This document shows positions 8,878 through 17,176 of a stretch of 64,000 bases of DNA, piece by piece. The stretch is from Sulfurospirillum sp. 1612 (GTDB taxonomy: Bacteria; Campylobacterota; Campylobacteria; Campylobacterales; Sulfurospirillaceae). The notes under the pieces were generated by a model. It saw only the letters and a list, made by a program, of their open reading frames with translations, was not told the origin of the DNA and searched no databases. The stretch's first letter is position 1, and the number at the start of each line of letters is the position of its first letter. A program made the translations under genes and the position numbers. Location: the NCBI RefSeq assembly GCF_036556685.1, contig NZ_CP140614.1:1488001-1552000 (forward strand), written 5' to 3'.

Positions 8878-9234
8878 ATGCAATTTATTGTTTTAGCCGC
8901 AATCGTTCCCGATGCGCAAGAAGAAAATGTCATGAAAATAGCCAAAGAGGCTGGAGCCGGAAGTGCTACGATTTTACATGGCAAAACGATTGGATTAAAA
9001 GAAAAAAAGGTCTTTTTTGGTTTGACATTGGAAGAAAATGTTTCCATTCTTCTCTTTATCTTGCCCAAAAGAATTTCAGTCATCACGTTCAAAAAGCTCA
9101 AAGAAGAACTCAAATCAGGCGAAGAAGAAGATGCTCAAAATGGTATGGTTTTTACATTTCCATTGACACACTTATCGGGTTTGGATATAGATGAGTTAGA
9201 CTTCTTTGAAGAAGAAATTAAAAATGAATTATAA
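8878..9234 (+). CDS. PII-like signalling protein linked to DUF1538
   Basis: A 118-residue PII-superfamily protein. It has a ferredoxin-like N-terminal strand (FIVLAAIVP), the Gly-Ser-Ala-Thr-Ile-Leu-His-Gly-Lys segment that in classical GlnB/GlnK precedes the T-loop, and a C-terminal GMVFTFPLTHLSGL. The classical T-loop with the uridylylated Tyr is not evident, so this is a divergent PII, probably sensing an adenine nucleotide and docking on the DUF1538 protein. It starts three bases after the DUF1538 stop with GGAG close upstream, so the two are made together. It is unlikely to be the cell's nitrogen PII because no ntr or amt gene is nearby. Confidence 0.8.
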   Translation: MQFIVLAAIVPDAQEENVMKIAKEAGAGSATILHGKTIGLKEKKVFFGLTLEENVSILLFILPKRISVITFKKLKEELKSGEEEDAQNGMVFTFPLTHLSGLDIDELDFFEEEIKNEL

Positions 9235-9244
9235 AGGATAACCG

Positions 9245-9631
9245 ATGTTAGTACGCGATATCATGAAAAAAGAGAGATTAGCAATCGTCTCTCCAATGGC
9301 TCCGGTAAGAGATGCCCTCAAGCAAATGAAAGAGAGAAAAGTAAAGTCATTAATCGTTGACAAACTCCGCCCTAGTGATGCTTATGGATTACTCACGTAT
9401 AAAAATATTATGTTTTCGATTTTAGCCAGCGATGGAGATATCGATTTGTTGCGCGTGTATGATATATGCTCCAAACCAGCCTATCAAGTCTCTGAAGAGT
9501 TAAATGTCAAATATGCCGTACAATTAATGGTCAGAGGAAATGTCAAACGACTGCTCGTCATTGATAATAATGAAATCGAAGGCATCTTAACGATGACAGA
9601 CATTATGGAAACGTATTTAAAAGATATCTAG
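9245..9631 (+). CDS. CBS-domain pair protein
   Basis: A 128-residue protein made almost entirely of two CBS domains (about 7-60 and 70-128). Signature features are VRDIMKK at the start, DAYGLLTYKNI, and the closing GILTMTDIMETYL. CBS pairs bind AMP, ATP or S-adenosylmethionine and regulate partner proteins. It lies ten bases after the PII-like gene with AAAGGA upstream, so it is the third member of the DUF1538 cassette. Its stop codon forms the base of a hairpin shared with the converging dnaE. Confidence 0.85.
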   Translation: MLVRDIMKKERLAIVSPMAPVRDALKQMKERKVKSLIVDKLRPSDAYGLLTYKNIMFSILASDGDIDLLRVYDICSKPAYQVSEELNVKYAVQLMVRGNVKRLLVIDNNEIEGILTMTDIMETYLKDI

Positions 9632-9657
9632 CAAGGGAGCACTTAGGCTACCCCTGC
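9631..9657. terminator. hairpin shared by CBS gene and dnaE
   Basis: An imperfect stem: GCA, GGG and AGC at 9631-9640 pair with GCT, CCC and TGC at 9647-9657, with loop ACTTAG. The dnaE stop codon (9643-9645) lies in the loop and the CBS stop at the 5' base. It is a plausible two-way terminator for converging genes, though no long T-tract follows. Confidence 0.5.
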
Positions 9658-12600
9658 GAGATTGATTTCTTTTAATTTTTCATCTATATCATCGGATACT
9701 TTAAAGTAGGTATCAAAGACGACATCTTGTAGTTTTGAGGAAAATACCAATTTCAGCGGTCGATTTCCAGGATTTTCTCTCACCAGTCGGTATAAATCTT
9801 CTAAGATTTCTGCATTTTTTTGAAACTCGATAAAGAGTGTCTTTGGCTCTGCTTCGACCTCAATCGCTTTAGTTTCAGTTTTCTCTTTTTTGGCTTCTTT
9901 TAAATTTAAAATCTTCAAAACACGCTTATTGACACCCCGTTCATCTCTTGAAATCGCCACTTTAAGACAAATAGGCTCTTCTTTATCCATCTTATCAATT
10001 TTTTCCAGAAATTTTGAAAACAGTGTCACTTCAATATTGCCATGGAAATCCATGAGATTTAAAATAGCAAATTTATTGCCTTTTTTACTTATTTTTTCAG
10101 TAATCTCTTCGACCTTCCCAATAAAAAGAGCCGTACTTCCATCGCCTAAGTTTTCAATATCACTTGACAAGGTATAAGGGACTGCATTAATTTCCTCTTT
10201 GAACGCATCAAGCGGGTGTCCTGAGACATAAAATCCCATCGTCTCTTTTTCAAATTCTAAGACTTTTTTCATATCAAATTCTGGTACATTCTGAATATCA
10301 ATATGCAAAGAAACCAATTCTTGGTCATCTCCAAAGAGAGAATTTTCAGCCATTTTTTTCGCTCGGGCACATTCACCGGCAGTTTCAACGATTTTTTCGA
10401 TATTATCTAACAGCGCCCGTCTGGTATAGCCAAAATCATCTAAACTACCAGATTTTATCAAGGATTCAATGACCCTCTTATTGACTTTAGAGGTATCGAT
10501 TTTTGACAAGAAATCATCCAAACTGTGAAAGTTTTCTGCTTCTCTTGCTTCTAATATCTTGGTTATGGCTGAACTTCCCATACCTTTGACAGCACCCAAT
10601 CCAAATAAAATCGTCTCATCGCCTTCGTCATCTTTTATCGCCGTAAATTCAATCAAACTCTTACTCACGCTCGGAGGAGAGAGTTTGATACCAAGTCTTT
10701 TGACTTCATCAATATACTTGACGATTTTTTCTGTATTATCTTGCTCACTGGTTAAAAGTGCCGCCATGAATTCTTGCGGATAATAGTATTTTAAATAAGC
10801 CGTTTGAAATGTAATCATCGCATAAGCGGCAGAGTGGGATTTATTAAAACCATAACCAGCAAATTTTTCAATCAATTCAAACAGTTCAATCGCATGATTA
10901 TAGTCATATCCCTGTTTTACGGCACCATCAGCAAATTCAGCCTTATATTTTTTCATGACATCGATTTTCTTTTTACCCATGGCACGTCGCACAATATCTG
11001 ATTTTCCTAGACTAAATCCCCCAATTGCTTGAACGATTTGCATGACTTGTTCTTGATAAACAATGACACCATAGGTCGTCTCTAAGATAGGTTTTAATGC
11101 CTCGGTAAACTCATCATAAAAGTAATCAATCTCTTTTATGCCATGCTTTCTGTCAATAAAGTCATTTAACATACCCGATTCCATCGGACCAGGACGATAC
11201 AATGCCAACACCGCCACAATATCTTCAAAGGTAGTCGGTTTTAAACGTTCATTTAGAGATTGCATCCCTCCTGATTCAATTTGAAACAATCCAATAGTGT
11301 GTCCACTTTGGATAAATTTGTAAATATTTTGGTCATTGACATCTACTTTGTTAAAATCAATATCTTTGCCATATCGTGATTTTATCAACTTCAGTGCATT
11401 ATCGATGACGGTCAGGGTTTTGAGTCCCAAAAAGTCAAATTTAATTAAATCCACATCTTCAAGATAGTTTAGAGAATATTGTGTGACCAATTGCTGGTCT
11501 TCTCCCGCAGGCTTGTAAAGTGGTGTTTTATGCCACAGTTCTTCATCACTAATCACCACGCCCGCAGCATGCATTCCGGAGTTACGGTTCAAACCTTCCA
11601 ATGCCAAAGCAAATTTCCAAACTCTTGCAATTTCAGGATCTTCTTCAATCCATTGTCTTAATTTTTCTTCTTTTTGATAGGCTCCTGGTTTAAAACCTTC
11701 TTCTCCCTCTACCCCTTTACCATTGAGGGTAATATGCAGCTCATCGGGTACCATTTTGGCCATTTTATCTGCTTTGGCATAAGGCACACCTAAGACTCTC
11801 GCAACATCACGAATCACTCCTTTGGCGAGTAATTTTCCAAATGTAATGACTTGTGCCACATTGTATCTACCATATTTTTGCACCACATAATCAATAATCT
11901 CTCCCCGCCTACTTTGGCAAAAGTCAATATCGATATCGGGCATACTTACCCGTTCAGGATTCAAAAATCTCTCAAACAGTAGGTTGTATTTCATCGGATC
12001 AATATCCGTAATAAAAAGAGAAAAGGCCACCAAACTTCCAGCCGCACTACCCCTGCCCGGACCCACAGGGACACCACGTTTTTTGGCCTCTCGTATAAAA
12101 TCCCAAACGATGAGCATATAGCCGGGAAATTTCATGCTACAGATAATATCCATCTCTCTATCGAGACGTTTTCGATACTCATCATGAAGCGAAGGATCCA
12201 CGAGTTTTAACCTCTCCTTGAGACCGATTTCACATTGATATCTAAAATACTCATCATCATTATCATAATCCAAACCTTCACTTTTGGCATACTCTTTGGT
12301 AAATTTGAATTTAGGAGGAGTTGGGTCACCTAGTTTAATCTCCAAATTGCATTTTTCTACAATCTCTTGTGTGTTTTCAATCGCATCAGGGATATCTGCA
12401 TACAGACGCATCATCTCCTCAGGAGACTTGAGATAAAATTCATGTACAGAGTGGCGCAATCTGTTAGGGTCATCAAACTCTTTATTCATGGCAATACACA
12501 TAAACGCTTCATGAGCTTCTGCATTCTCTTCTTTTAAGTAATGCGTATCATTGGTCGCAATGATTTTAATCCCCGTTTCTTGCGAAAGACGGATGGTGCT

Positions 12601-13182
12601 ATCATCGATAAATTGTTGATCACCAATACCATGGCGCATCAACTCAAGATAAAAATCCTCGCCAAAAATATCTTTGTATTCAAGTGCTGCTGCTTTTGCA
12701 CCCTCATAGCCTTTGGCGCCAAATTGCACATTTCTTGGATTTTGTGTATTCAGATGCCAGTTGACTTCTCCTTGCAAACAAGCACTAGAACAAATCAAAC
12801 CCTCGCTGTGTTCACGAAGCATTTTTTTGTTGATTCGTGGATAATAATAAAATCCATGAATAAAACTTTGAGAAGAAAGATACATGAGGTTTTTATAACC
12901 GATTTCATTTTTAGCCAATAAACACAAATGAAACCGTTGTTTGGTTGTTTTATCATCAATCTCTTCTTGATTATGAATGTAGGCTTCCATCCCAATGATT
13001 GGCTTAATCCCAACACTGCGCATCGTTTTGTAAAAATCTATAGCACCAAACATATTGCCATGGTCTGTAATCGCCACAGATTCTACGCCTTGTTCTTTGA
13101 GTAATGATGCTAATTTTCCTATTTTATTGGCTCCATCTAGGAGTGAATATTCAGTATGTAAGTGTAAGTGTGTAAATTTCAT
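9643..13182 (-). CDS. dnaE: DNA polymerase III alpha subunit
   Basis: The 1179-residue replicative polymerase, full length for DnaE1. An N-terminal PHP domain begins FTHLHLHTEYSLLDG. The polymerase core has GPGRGSAAGS and the catalytic acidic motif PDIDIDF near residue 410. It is followed by RPGPMESG, a helix-hairpin-helix region (KSHSAAYA, LFGLGAVKGMG) and an OB fold near residue 1010 (FIGKVEEI). It acts in the replisome with the beta clamp. It starts at ATG 13182. The gene appears intact with no frameshift. Confidence 0.97.
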   Translation of the reverse strand: MKFTHLHLHTEYSLLDGANKIGKLASLLKEQGVESVAITDHGNMFGAIDFYKTMRSVGIKPIIGMEAYIHNQEEIDDKTTKQRFHLCLLAKNEIGYKNLMYLSSQSFIHGFYYYPRINKKMLREHSEGLICSSACLQGEVNWHLNTQNPRNVQFGAKGYEGAKAAALEYKDIFGEDFYLELMRHGIGDQQFIDDSTIRLSQETGIKIIATNDTHYLKEENAEAHEAFMCIAMNKEFDDPNRLRHSVHEFYLKSPEEMMRLYADIPDAIENTQEIVEKCNLEIKLGDPTPPKFKFTKEYAKSEGLDYDNDDEYFRYQCEIGLKERLKLVDPSLHDEYRKRLDREMDIICSMKFPGYMLIVWDFIREAKKRGVPVGPGRGSAAGSLVAFSLFITDIDPMKYNLLFERFLNPERVSMPDIDIDFCQSRRGEIIDYVVQKYGRYNVAQVITFGKLLAKGVIRDVARVLGVPYAKADKMAKMVPDELHITLNGKGVEGEEGFKPGAYQKEEKLRQWIEEDPEIARVWKFALALEGLNRNSGMHAAGVVISDEELWHKTPLYKPAGEDQQLVTQYSLNYLEDVDLIKFDFLGLKTLTVIDNALKLIKSRYGKDIDFNKVDVNDQNIYKFIQSGHTIGLFQIESGGMQSLNERLKPTTFEDIVAVLALYRPGPMESGMLNDFIDRKHGIKEIDYFYDEFTEALKPILETTYGVIVYQEQVMQIVQAIGGFSLGKSDIVRRAMGKKKIDVMKKYKAEFADGAVKQGYDYNHAIELFELIEKFAGYGFNKSHSAAYAMITFQTAYLKYYYPQEFMAALLTSEQDNTEKIVKYIDEVKRLGIKLSPPSVSKSLIEFTAIKDDEGDETILFGLGAVKGMGSSAITKILEAREAENFHSLDDFLSKIDTSKVNKRVIESLIKSGSLDDFGYTRRALLDNIEKIVETAGECARAKKMAENSLFGDDQELVSLHIDIQNVPEFDMKKVLEFEKETMGFYVSGHPLDAFKEEINAVPYTLSSDIENLGDGSTALFIGKVEEITEKISKKGNKFAILNLMDFHGNIEVTLFSKFLEKIDKMDKEEPICLKVAISRDERGVNKRVLKILNLKEAKKEKTETKAIEVEAEPKTLFIEFQKNAEILEDLYRLVRENPGNRPLKLVFSSKLQDVVFDTYFKVSDDIDEKLKEINLAGVA

Positions 13183-13258
13183 AATGGTTATTTCTTTCTA
13201 TTTATTTTTTATTCATTCTACAAAAAAAGCTCTTAAAAAACATCGTGTTGGTGTCATG

Positions 13259-14467
13259 TTAGACGATATTTTTACCGGCACAATATCCACTAGCCCAAGC
13301 CCAATGAAGATTAAAGCCACCACAATCTCCATCAATATCCAAAACCTCTCCTGTGAAAAAAAGTCCTTTTTTCAGTTTGGATTCCATACTTTGAGAGTGG
13401 ATTTCATCCGTATTAATCCCTCCAGCTGTAACTTCAGCACTCTTGAAACCTCGTGTTCCTGTGATAGTAAGCTGTAGATTTTTAAAGGCATAAACCAAGG
13501 AGACGATATCTTTGGTATTGAGATGATCTGCATTTTTTACAGAAAAATCTCGTGCTATGAATTTCGCTAATTTTGAATTAATAAACCCATCCAACCACAA
13601 GGCTAAACTTTTATGATGGGAATATTTTTTCCGTTTTTGTAACATATTTTTCAATTGTTCTTTGGAATACTCCGGCACTAAATCAATCTTGGCCTTGACT
13701 TTTTTTTGATGTTCAAGCGCCCATGATGCATGACGACTCACATCTAAAATAGCAGAGCCTGAAATACCATAATTGGTAAATAAAATATCATCATGTTTAC
13801 GCATCACACTGCGTCCATCAACCAAAATTTCAATCAACCCTTCGATTTTAACACCATTGATACTCGCTAAATCTTCTTTGGTTTCCAATTGCACCAACGA
13901 AGCGTAAGGTTTGATGATACTGTGCCCAAATGCTTGGGCAAATTTGTAGCCACTATCACAACTCCCTAGTGTGGGCATGGCCAAACCACCAGTAGCGATT
14001 AATACCTTGGTGGCCTTGTCTTGTCCCTCTTGGTGTGAAATAATAAATCGATCATGATCGGCTTGAATCTGTGTCACTTCGCACGGGAACATAAATCTCA
14101 CTCCCAGACGTTCACACTCATAACGCAACAATTCTACAACACTAGAAGATTGATGACTTTTAGGATATAATCGGCCATTGTTGCCTTCAAACATTTCAAT
14201 GCCCAATTCTTTAAAAAATGCAATACAAGCAGCCGTATTAAACCGATTGATCGCAGGATTGACAAAACTAGCATGTGTGCCATGATAGTTTGATGTTGCA
14301 ATATTTTTATTGGTGATGTTGCATCGACCATTACCGGTGGCGAGGATTTTCTTTCCAATTTTAGAGTTTTTCTCATAAACTCGTACCTTAGCACCGCTTC
14401 TTGCCGCTGTGATAGCTGCGACCATGCCAGAAGCTCCCGCGCCGATAATTGCTATTTGTTCAGGCAA
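13259..14467 (-). CDS. BaiN/HI0933-family NAD(P)/FAD flavoprotein
   Basis: A 402-residue flavoprotein of the HI0933 (YhiN/BaiN) family. The N-terminal FAD-binding site reads IIGAGASGMVAA, followed by an acidic residue ending the second strand (VYEKN). The family GNGRCN motif is near residue 47. A second dinucleotide motif follows near residue 155 (IATGG), and the C-terminal FTGEVLDIDGDCGGFN closes the FAD site. BaiN from gut clostridia reduces bile-acid intermediates, but most members have unknown substrates and no such pathway is nearby. Its start overlaps the end of the S1-domain gene, so they are co-translated. Confidence 0.88.
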   Translation of the reverse strand: MPEQIAIIGAGASGMVAAITAARSGAKVRVYEKNSKIGKKILATGNGRCNITNKNIATSNYHGTHASFVNPAINRFNTAACIAFFKELGIEMFEGNNGRLYPKSHQSSSVVELLRYECERLGVRFMFPCEVTQIQADHDRFIISHQEGQDKATKVLIATGGLAMPTLGSCDSGYKFAQAFGHSIIKPYASLVQLETKEDLASINGVKIEGLIEILVDGRSVMRKHDDILFTNYGISGSAILDVSRHASWALEHQKKVKAKIDLVPEYSKEQLKNMLQKRKKYSHHKSLALWLDGFINSKLAKFIARDFSVKNADHLNTKDIVSLVYAFKNLQLTITGTRGFKSAEVTAGGINTDEIHSQSMESKLKKGLFFTGEVLDIDGDCGGFNLHWAWASGYCAGKNIV

Positions 14468-15294
14468 ATTCCCTGCTCTTCAATCGTAATAATGTTATTT
14501 TCAGCCAGCTTGCTCAAGGCTTTTTTAAAGTTCTTTTTACTTAATCCAAAAGCTGATTTAATCTCTTCGGATGAACTTTTGTAATTGTAAGCCATGTGTC
14601 CCTCATGATCTCTCAAAATCTTCTCTACTCGGTGCGTTGCCATATTTTCGTTTTCTTTTCCGATGGGCTGTAGTGAAATATCCATCTTGCGATCGGGTCG
14701 TATTTTTTTGATATAGGCAATCTTTTTCTGTCCGACCCAAATATCTTCAAAAATTTCATTATGAAAAATCATCGCTTCATATTTGTGATCTACGATTACT
14801 TTAAAGCCTAAGGGCGTTTTCTCTCTAATAATAATTTCCACGCGCTGATTGACTTCTAAGTCTTCAATATCGTCTCTTATGTATTTTTTGAATTTGTGTG
14901 CCCCAACAAGTCGATGGGTCTCTTCATCCAAACACACTCGAAATACAAACTTCATCCCCACTTCAAGTGGAATCTTTTGCAATGCTTTGGGAACAAACAA
15001 ATCTTTTGGCAATCCCCAATCAACAAAGGCACCAAAATGCGTCACATCAACGACTTCAAAATATCCAAATTCATCGCGTTGCGCCTTTGGCATCAACGTG
15101 GTCGCGACCAATCTATCTTCAGAATCGGTATAGATAAAGACATCTAACATCTCCCCTACTTCCATCTCATCTGTGACATAAGCATTAGGTAGGAGGACCT
15201 CAGTCTCATCTTCACTGATGAGATAAAGCCCTGGATCTGAGAATCGTGAGATTTCTAAGGTATTAATCTTACCCAGTTCTATTGTTTTATTCAT
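14452..15294 (-). CDS. S1 RNA-binding domain protein, CvfB-like
   Basis: A 280-residue cytoplasmic protein resembling Staphylococcus CvfB. It has three S1-like beta-barrel segments (about 1-65, 70-135 with FGAFVDWGLPKDLFV, and 145-210), then a C-terminal winged-helix segment (about 220-280) that includes EIKSAFGLSKKNFKKAL. The family binds RNA and affects virulence or global expression in Firmicutes; its role in Campylobacterota is not established. The start overlaps the DJ-1 gene stop by four bases, and its end overlaps the flavoprotein start. Confidence 0.82.
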   Translation of the reverse strand: MNKTIELGKINTLEISRFSDPGLYLISEDETEVLLPNAYVTDEMEVGEMLDVFIYTDSEDRLVATTLMPKAQRDEFGYFEVVDVTHFGAFVDWGLPKDLFVPKALQKIPLEVGMKFVFRVCLDEETHRLVGAHKFKKYIRDDIEDLEVNQRVEIIIREKTPLGFKVIVDHKYEAMIFHNEIFEDIWVGQKKIAYIKKIRPDRKMDISLQPIGKENENMATHRVEKILRDHEGHMAYNYKSSSEEIKSAFGLSKKNFKKALSKLAENNIITIEEQGICLNK

Positions 15295-15833
15295 AGAAGT
15301 AGTTGATTTTTGACATCAAGCGCCACATCAGGTCCTGCGAGTTTTTCTACCAATGCAAGACCAAATTTCATAGCGGTTGCAGGACCTCTTGAGGTTGTCA
15401 CATTCTCATCATTGACGACGTCTTGGTCACTTAGATAGCCCTCTTGTCGAATATTGTTTTCAAATGATGGATAGCAGGTATAAGTTTTTTTCAAAACACC
15501 CGCACGTTGCAAAGCAATTGGCGCCGCACAAATAGCACCAATGGCTTTGTTATCATGATCAAAATCTTTGAGAAGTTTTTGGACATTCTCATCTTTTTCT
15601 AAATTGGTTGCACCGGGCAATCCTCCGGGTAATACAACCATATCAAAATCAGAATTTTTAACATCTAAAATATGCATATCAGCCTGTACTTTTACATTAT
15701 GTGCGCCGGTCACTTGTTTCTTATCAATAGCGGCCATGACCACTTCGATATTCGCTCGTCTCAATACATCAACAACACTCAATGCTTCTATCTCTTCAAA
15801 ACCATTTGCCAATAAAACTAAAACTTTTGACAT
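15291..15833 (-). CDS. DJ-1/PfpI family protein (YajL/ThiJ-like)
   Basis: A 180-residue protein of the DJ-1 superfamily. It shows the nucleophile-elbow Cys in AICAAPIAL near residue 103, the upstream acidic residue near 15 (GFEEIEAL) and the VLPGG strand near 68. Members act as chaperones, glyoxalases or deglycases, with the exact activity debated. Length matches YajL (about 196). It is the first gene of a three-gene minus-strand string with the CvfB-like and BaiN-like genes, 21 bases downstream of efp. Confidence 0.88.
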   Translation of the reverse strand: MSKVLVLLANGFEEIEALSVVDVLRRANIEVVMAAIDKKQVTGAHNVKVQADMHILDVKNSDFDMVVLPGGLPGATNLEKDENVQKLLKDFDHDNKAIGAICAAPIALQRAGVLKKTYTCYPSFENNIRQEGYLSDQDVVNDENVTTSRGPATAMKFGLALVEKLAGPDVALDVKNQLLL

Positions 15834-15854
15834 TAATCATCCTTTCTTTTTGAT

Positions 15855-16418
15855 TTATTTAACGCGTTCTAAATATTCACCACGGACAGTATCTACTTTG
15901 ATAGTCTCACCTTCTAAGATATGAAAAGGAATCTGTACCACAGCACCACTCTCTAGCGTCGCAGGTTTTTTACCGCCTTGAGAATCGCCTTTGAAGTTTG
16001 GTGGTGTTTCTACGATTTTGAGCTCAACAACGGCTGGCGCATCGACACCGATTGGTTGACCATTATGAAATAGCATCTCCACATTCATACCATCAATAAT
16101 CCAATTAGCAGCATCACCGACTTGATCTCTTGTTAAGCCGATTTGATCATACGTCACATTATCCATAAATTGCAAGAACTCACCATCATCATAAAGATAC
16201 TGCATGGTTTTATCTTCTAGATTTGGAGCCTCGCATTTATCGCCTGCATGAAATGTTTTTTCGATTACTTTGCCATTGGCATAAGACTTAATCTTGACTC
16301 TAACAAAAGCGGCCCCTTTACCCGGTTTGACGTGTTGGTACTCTATAATCTTATAAGGAACTCCATTTAGTTCTATTTTTAAACCTTTTTTTAAATCACC
16401 CATTGAATATGTTGCCAT
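15855..16418 (-). CDS. efp: elongation factor P
   Basis: The 187-residue EF-P, full length, which relieves ribosome stalling at polyproline. It has a KOW-like N domain ([13 protein letters not shown]) with the tip Lys in KPGKGAAF near residue 34, two OB domains, and the family signature near the C-terminus ([14 protein letters not shown]). It starts at ATG 16418 with GGAG upstream, and a TATAAT box on the minus strand at 16445-16450 gives a leader of about 20 bases. Confidence 0.97.
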   Translation of the reverse strand: MATYSMGDLKKGLKIELNGVPYKIIEYQHVKPGKGAAFVRVKIKSYANGKVIEKTFHAGDKCEAPNLEDKTMQYLYDDGEFLQFMDNVTYDQIGLTRDQVGDAANWIIDGMNVEMLFHNGQPIGVDAPAVVELKIVETPPNFKGDSQGGKKPATLESGAVVQIPFHILEGETIKVDTVRGEYLERVK

Positions 16419-16444
16419 ACATTCTCCTCTAATTTTATGCTCTT

Positions 16445-16450
16445 ATTATA
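16445..16450 (-). promoter_or_regulatory. efp promoter -10 box
   Basis: TATAAT on the minus strand, about 27 bases before the efp ATG, in a very AT-rich stretch. Confidence 0.5.
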
Positions 16451-16585
16451 TCAAAAATAAGTTAAATTAGTCCAAAAAGTGCACAATAATAAAAATAGTA
16501 TTATAATTTTTATCTATAATAGATCAATAAGATAAATCCTATCTTATTTTAGGATATAATAAATAAAAAGCAACAAGGAAATGAC

Positions 16586-16747
16586 ATGTTCAAGAATAAA
16601 GAATATTTAAATATCTACTTAGTGACAGGCATTTTGACACTGTTTGTGATCTTTAGCGTCATTACGCTCTATTTTATACAAAAAGATATTACCAACAATA
16701 CCAGTGCTACTTTGTTAGAAAAAAAGTTAAAAAAACTTAAAAAATAA
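16586..16747 (+). CDS. small single-pass membrane protein (53 aa)
   Basis: An unlisted small gene. It has a TATAAT box at 16555-16560, AAGGAA seven bases before the ATG, and a 53-codon frame ending TAA. The product has a short polar N-terminus, one hydrophobic segment (about 11-31, rich in Leu, Ile, Val and Phe) and a Lys-rich tail. This is the topology of a small membrane protein with a cytoplasmic basic end. No family is recognised. Promoter, ribosome site and membrane segment together make it more credible than a random frame. Confidence 0.6.
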   Translation: MFKNKEYLNIYLVTGILTLFVIFSVITLYFIQKDITNNTSATLLEKKLKKLKK

Positions 16748-16994
16748 CACTTAAAAACAGATCACACACTCCTCTTTAATACCCTACTTCCACCCCTGCA
16801 ATCGATTACAAGAATTTTAAACTAAATACTTCTCTTTTTATACGTTTTAACGTATAAAATATATATTTATATTCTACATATATATAAATAAACGTATTTA
16901 ATATGAGATTATTAGTATATTTTATAATTTTTAATGTACTTTTTATAATATTTTGGTATAATATATACATAATAAAACAAGCAAAAGGATGCTC
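16748..16994. other. AT-rich intergenic region with palindrome and TATAAT
   Basis: About 247 bases with no gene. It carries the palindrome at 16837-16858, a related half-site AACGTATTTA at 16891-16900, and a TATAAT box at 16957-16962 ahead of the small gene at 16995. Confidence 0.6.
16837..16858. promoter_or_regulatory. perfect 10-bp inverted repeat, operator-like
   Basis: TTTATACGTT and AACGTATAAA, separated by TT, form a perfect inverted repeat. A near copy of one arm (AACGTATTTA) sits 33 bases on. It could be the binding site of a dimeric repressor controlling the following small gene, or a terminator for the preceding one. No T-tract follows, so an operator is preferred. Confidence 0.45.
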
Positions 16995-17144
16995 ATGATT
17001 AATTTGACACTAAGAGAAAAAGAGGATTTAAAAGAAGTTTATGATTGTTTGGTCATGAAAAGTGAGATTGAGTTATCCTGTGAAAATGTGTATCAAAATA
17101 TTTTAAATGTAGTCAAGAAAATAAGAAGTATAATAAAAATATAG
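16995..17144 (+). CDS. small acidic/basic helical protein (49 aa)
   Basis: A 49-codon frame starting at ATG 16995 with AAAGGA seven bases upstream and TATAAT at 16957. The product is predicted helical, with alternating Glu/Lys and two Cys (positions 18 and 29) but no CxxC motif and no membrane segment. Its stop (TAG) is the first base region of the strong hairpin at 17141-17167. No family is recognised. The promoter, ribosome site and terminator support a real gene. Confidence 0.55.
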   Translation: MINLTLREKEDLKEVYDCLVMKSEIELSCENVYQNILNVVKKIRSIIKI

Positions 17145-17167
17145 AGATGGCATCATGCCATCTCTAT
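17141..17167. terminator. 12-bp perfect hairpin terminator
   Basis: A 12-bp perfect stem (17141-17152 with 17156-17167) and loop TCA, between the small gene and the 3' end of the RND operon. On the minus strand it is followed by a U-rich stretch (TATTTTTATT), so it can end the efflux operon. Confidence 0.7.
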
Positions 17168-17176
17168 CATGATAGA

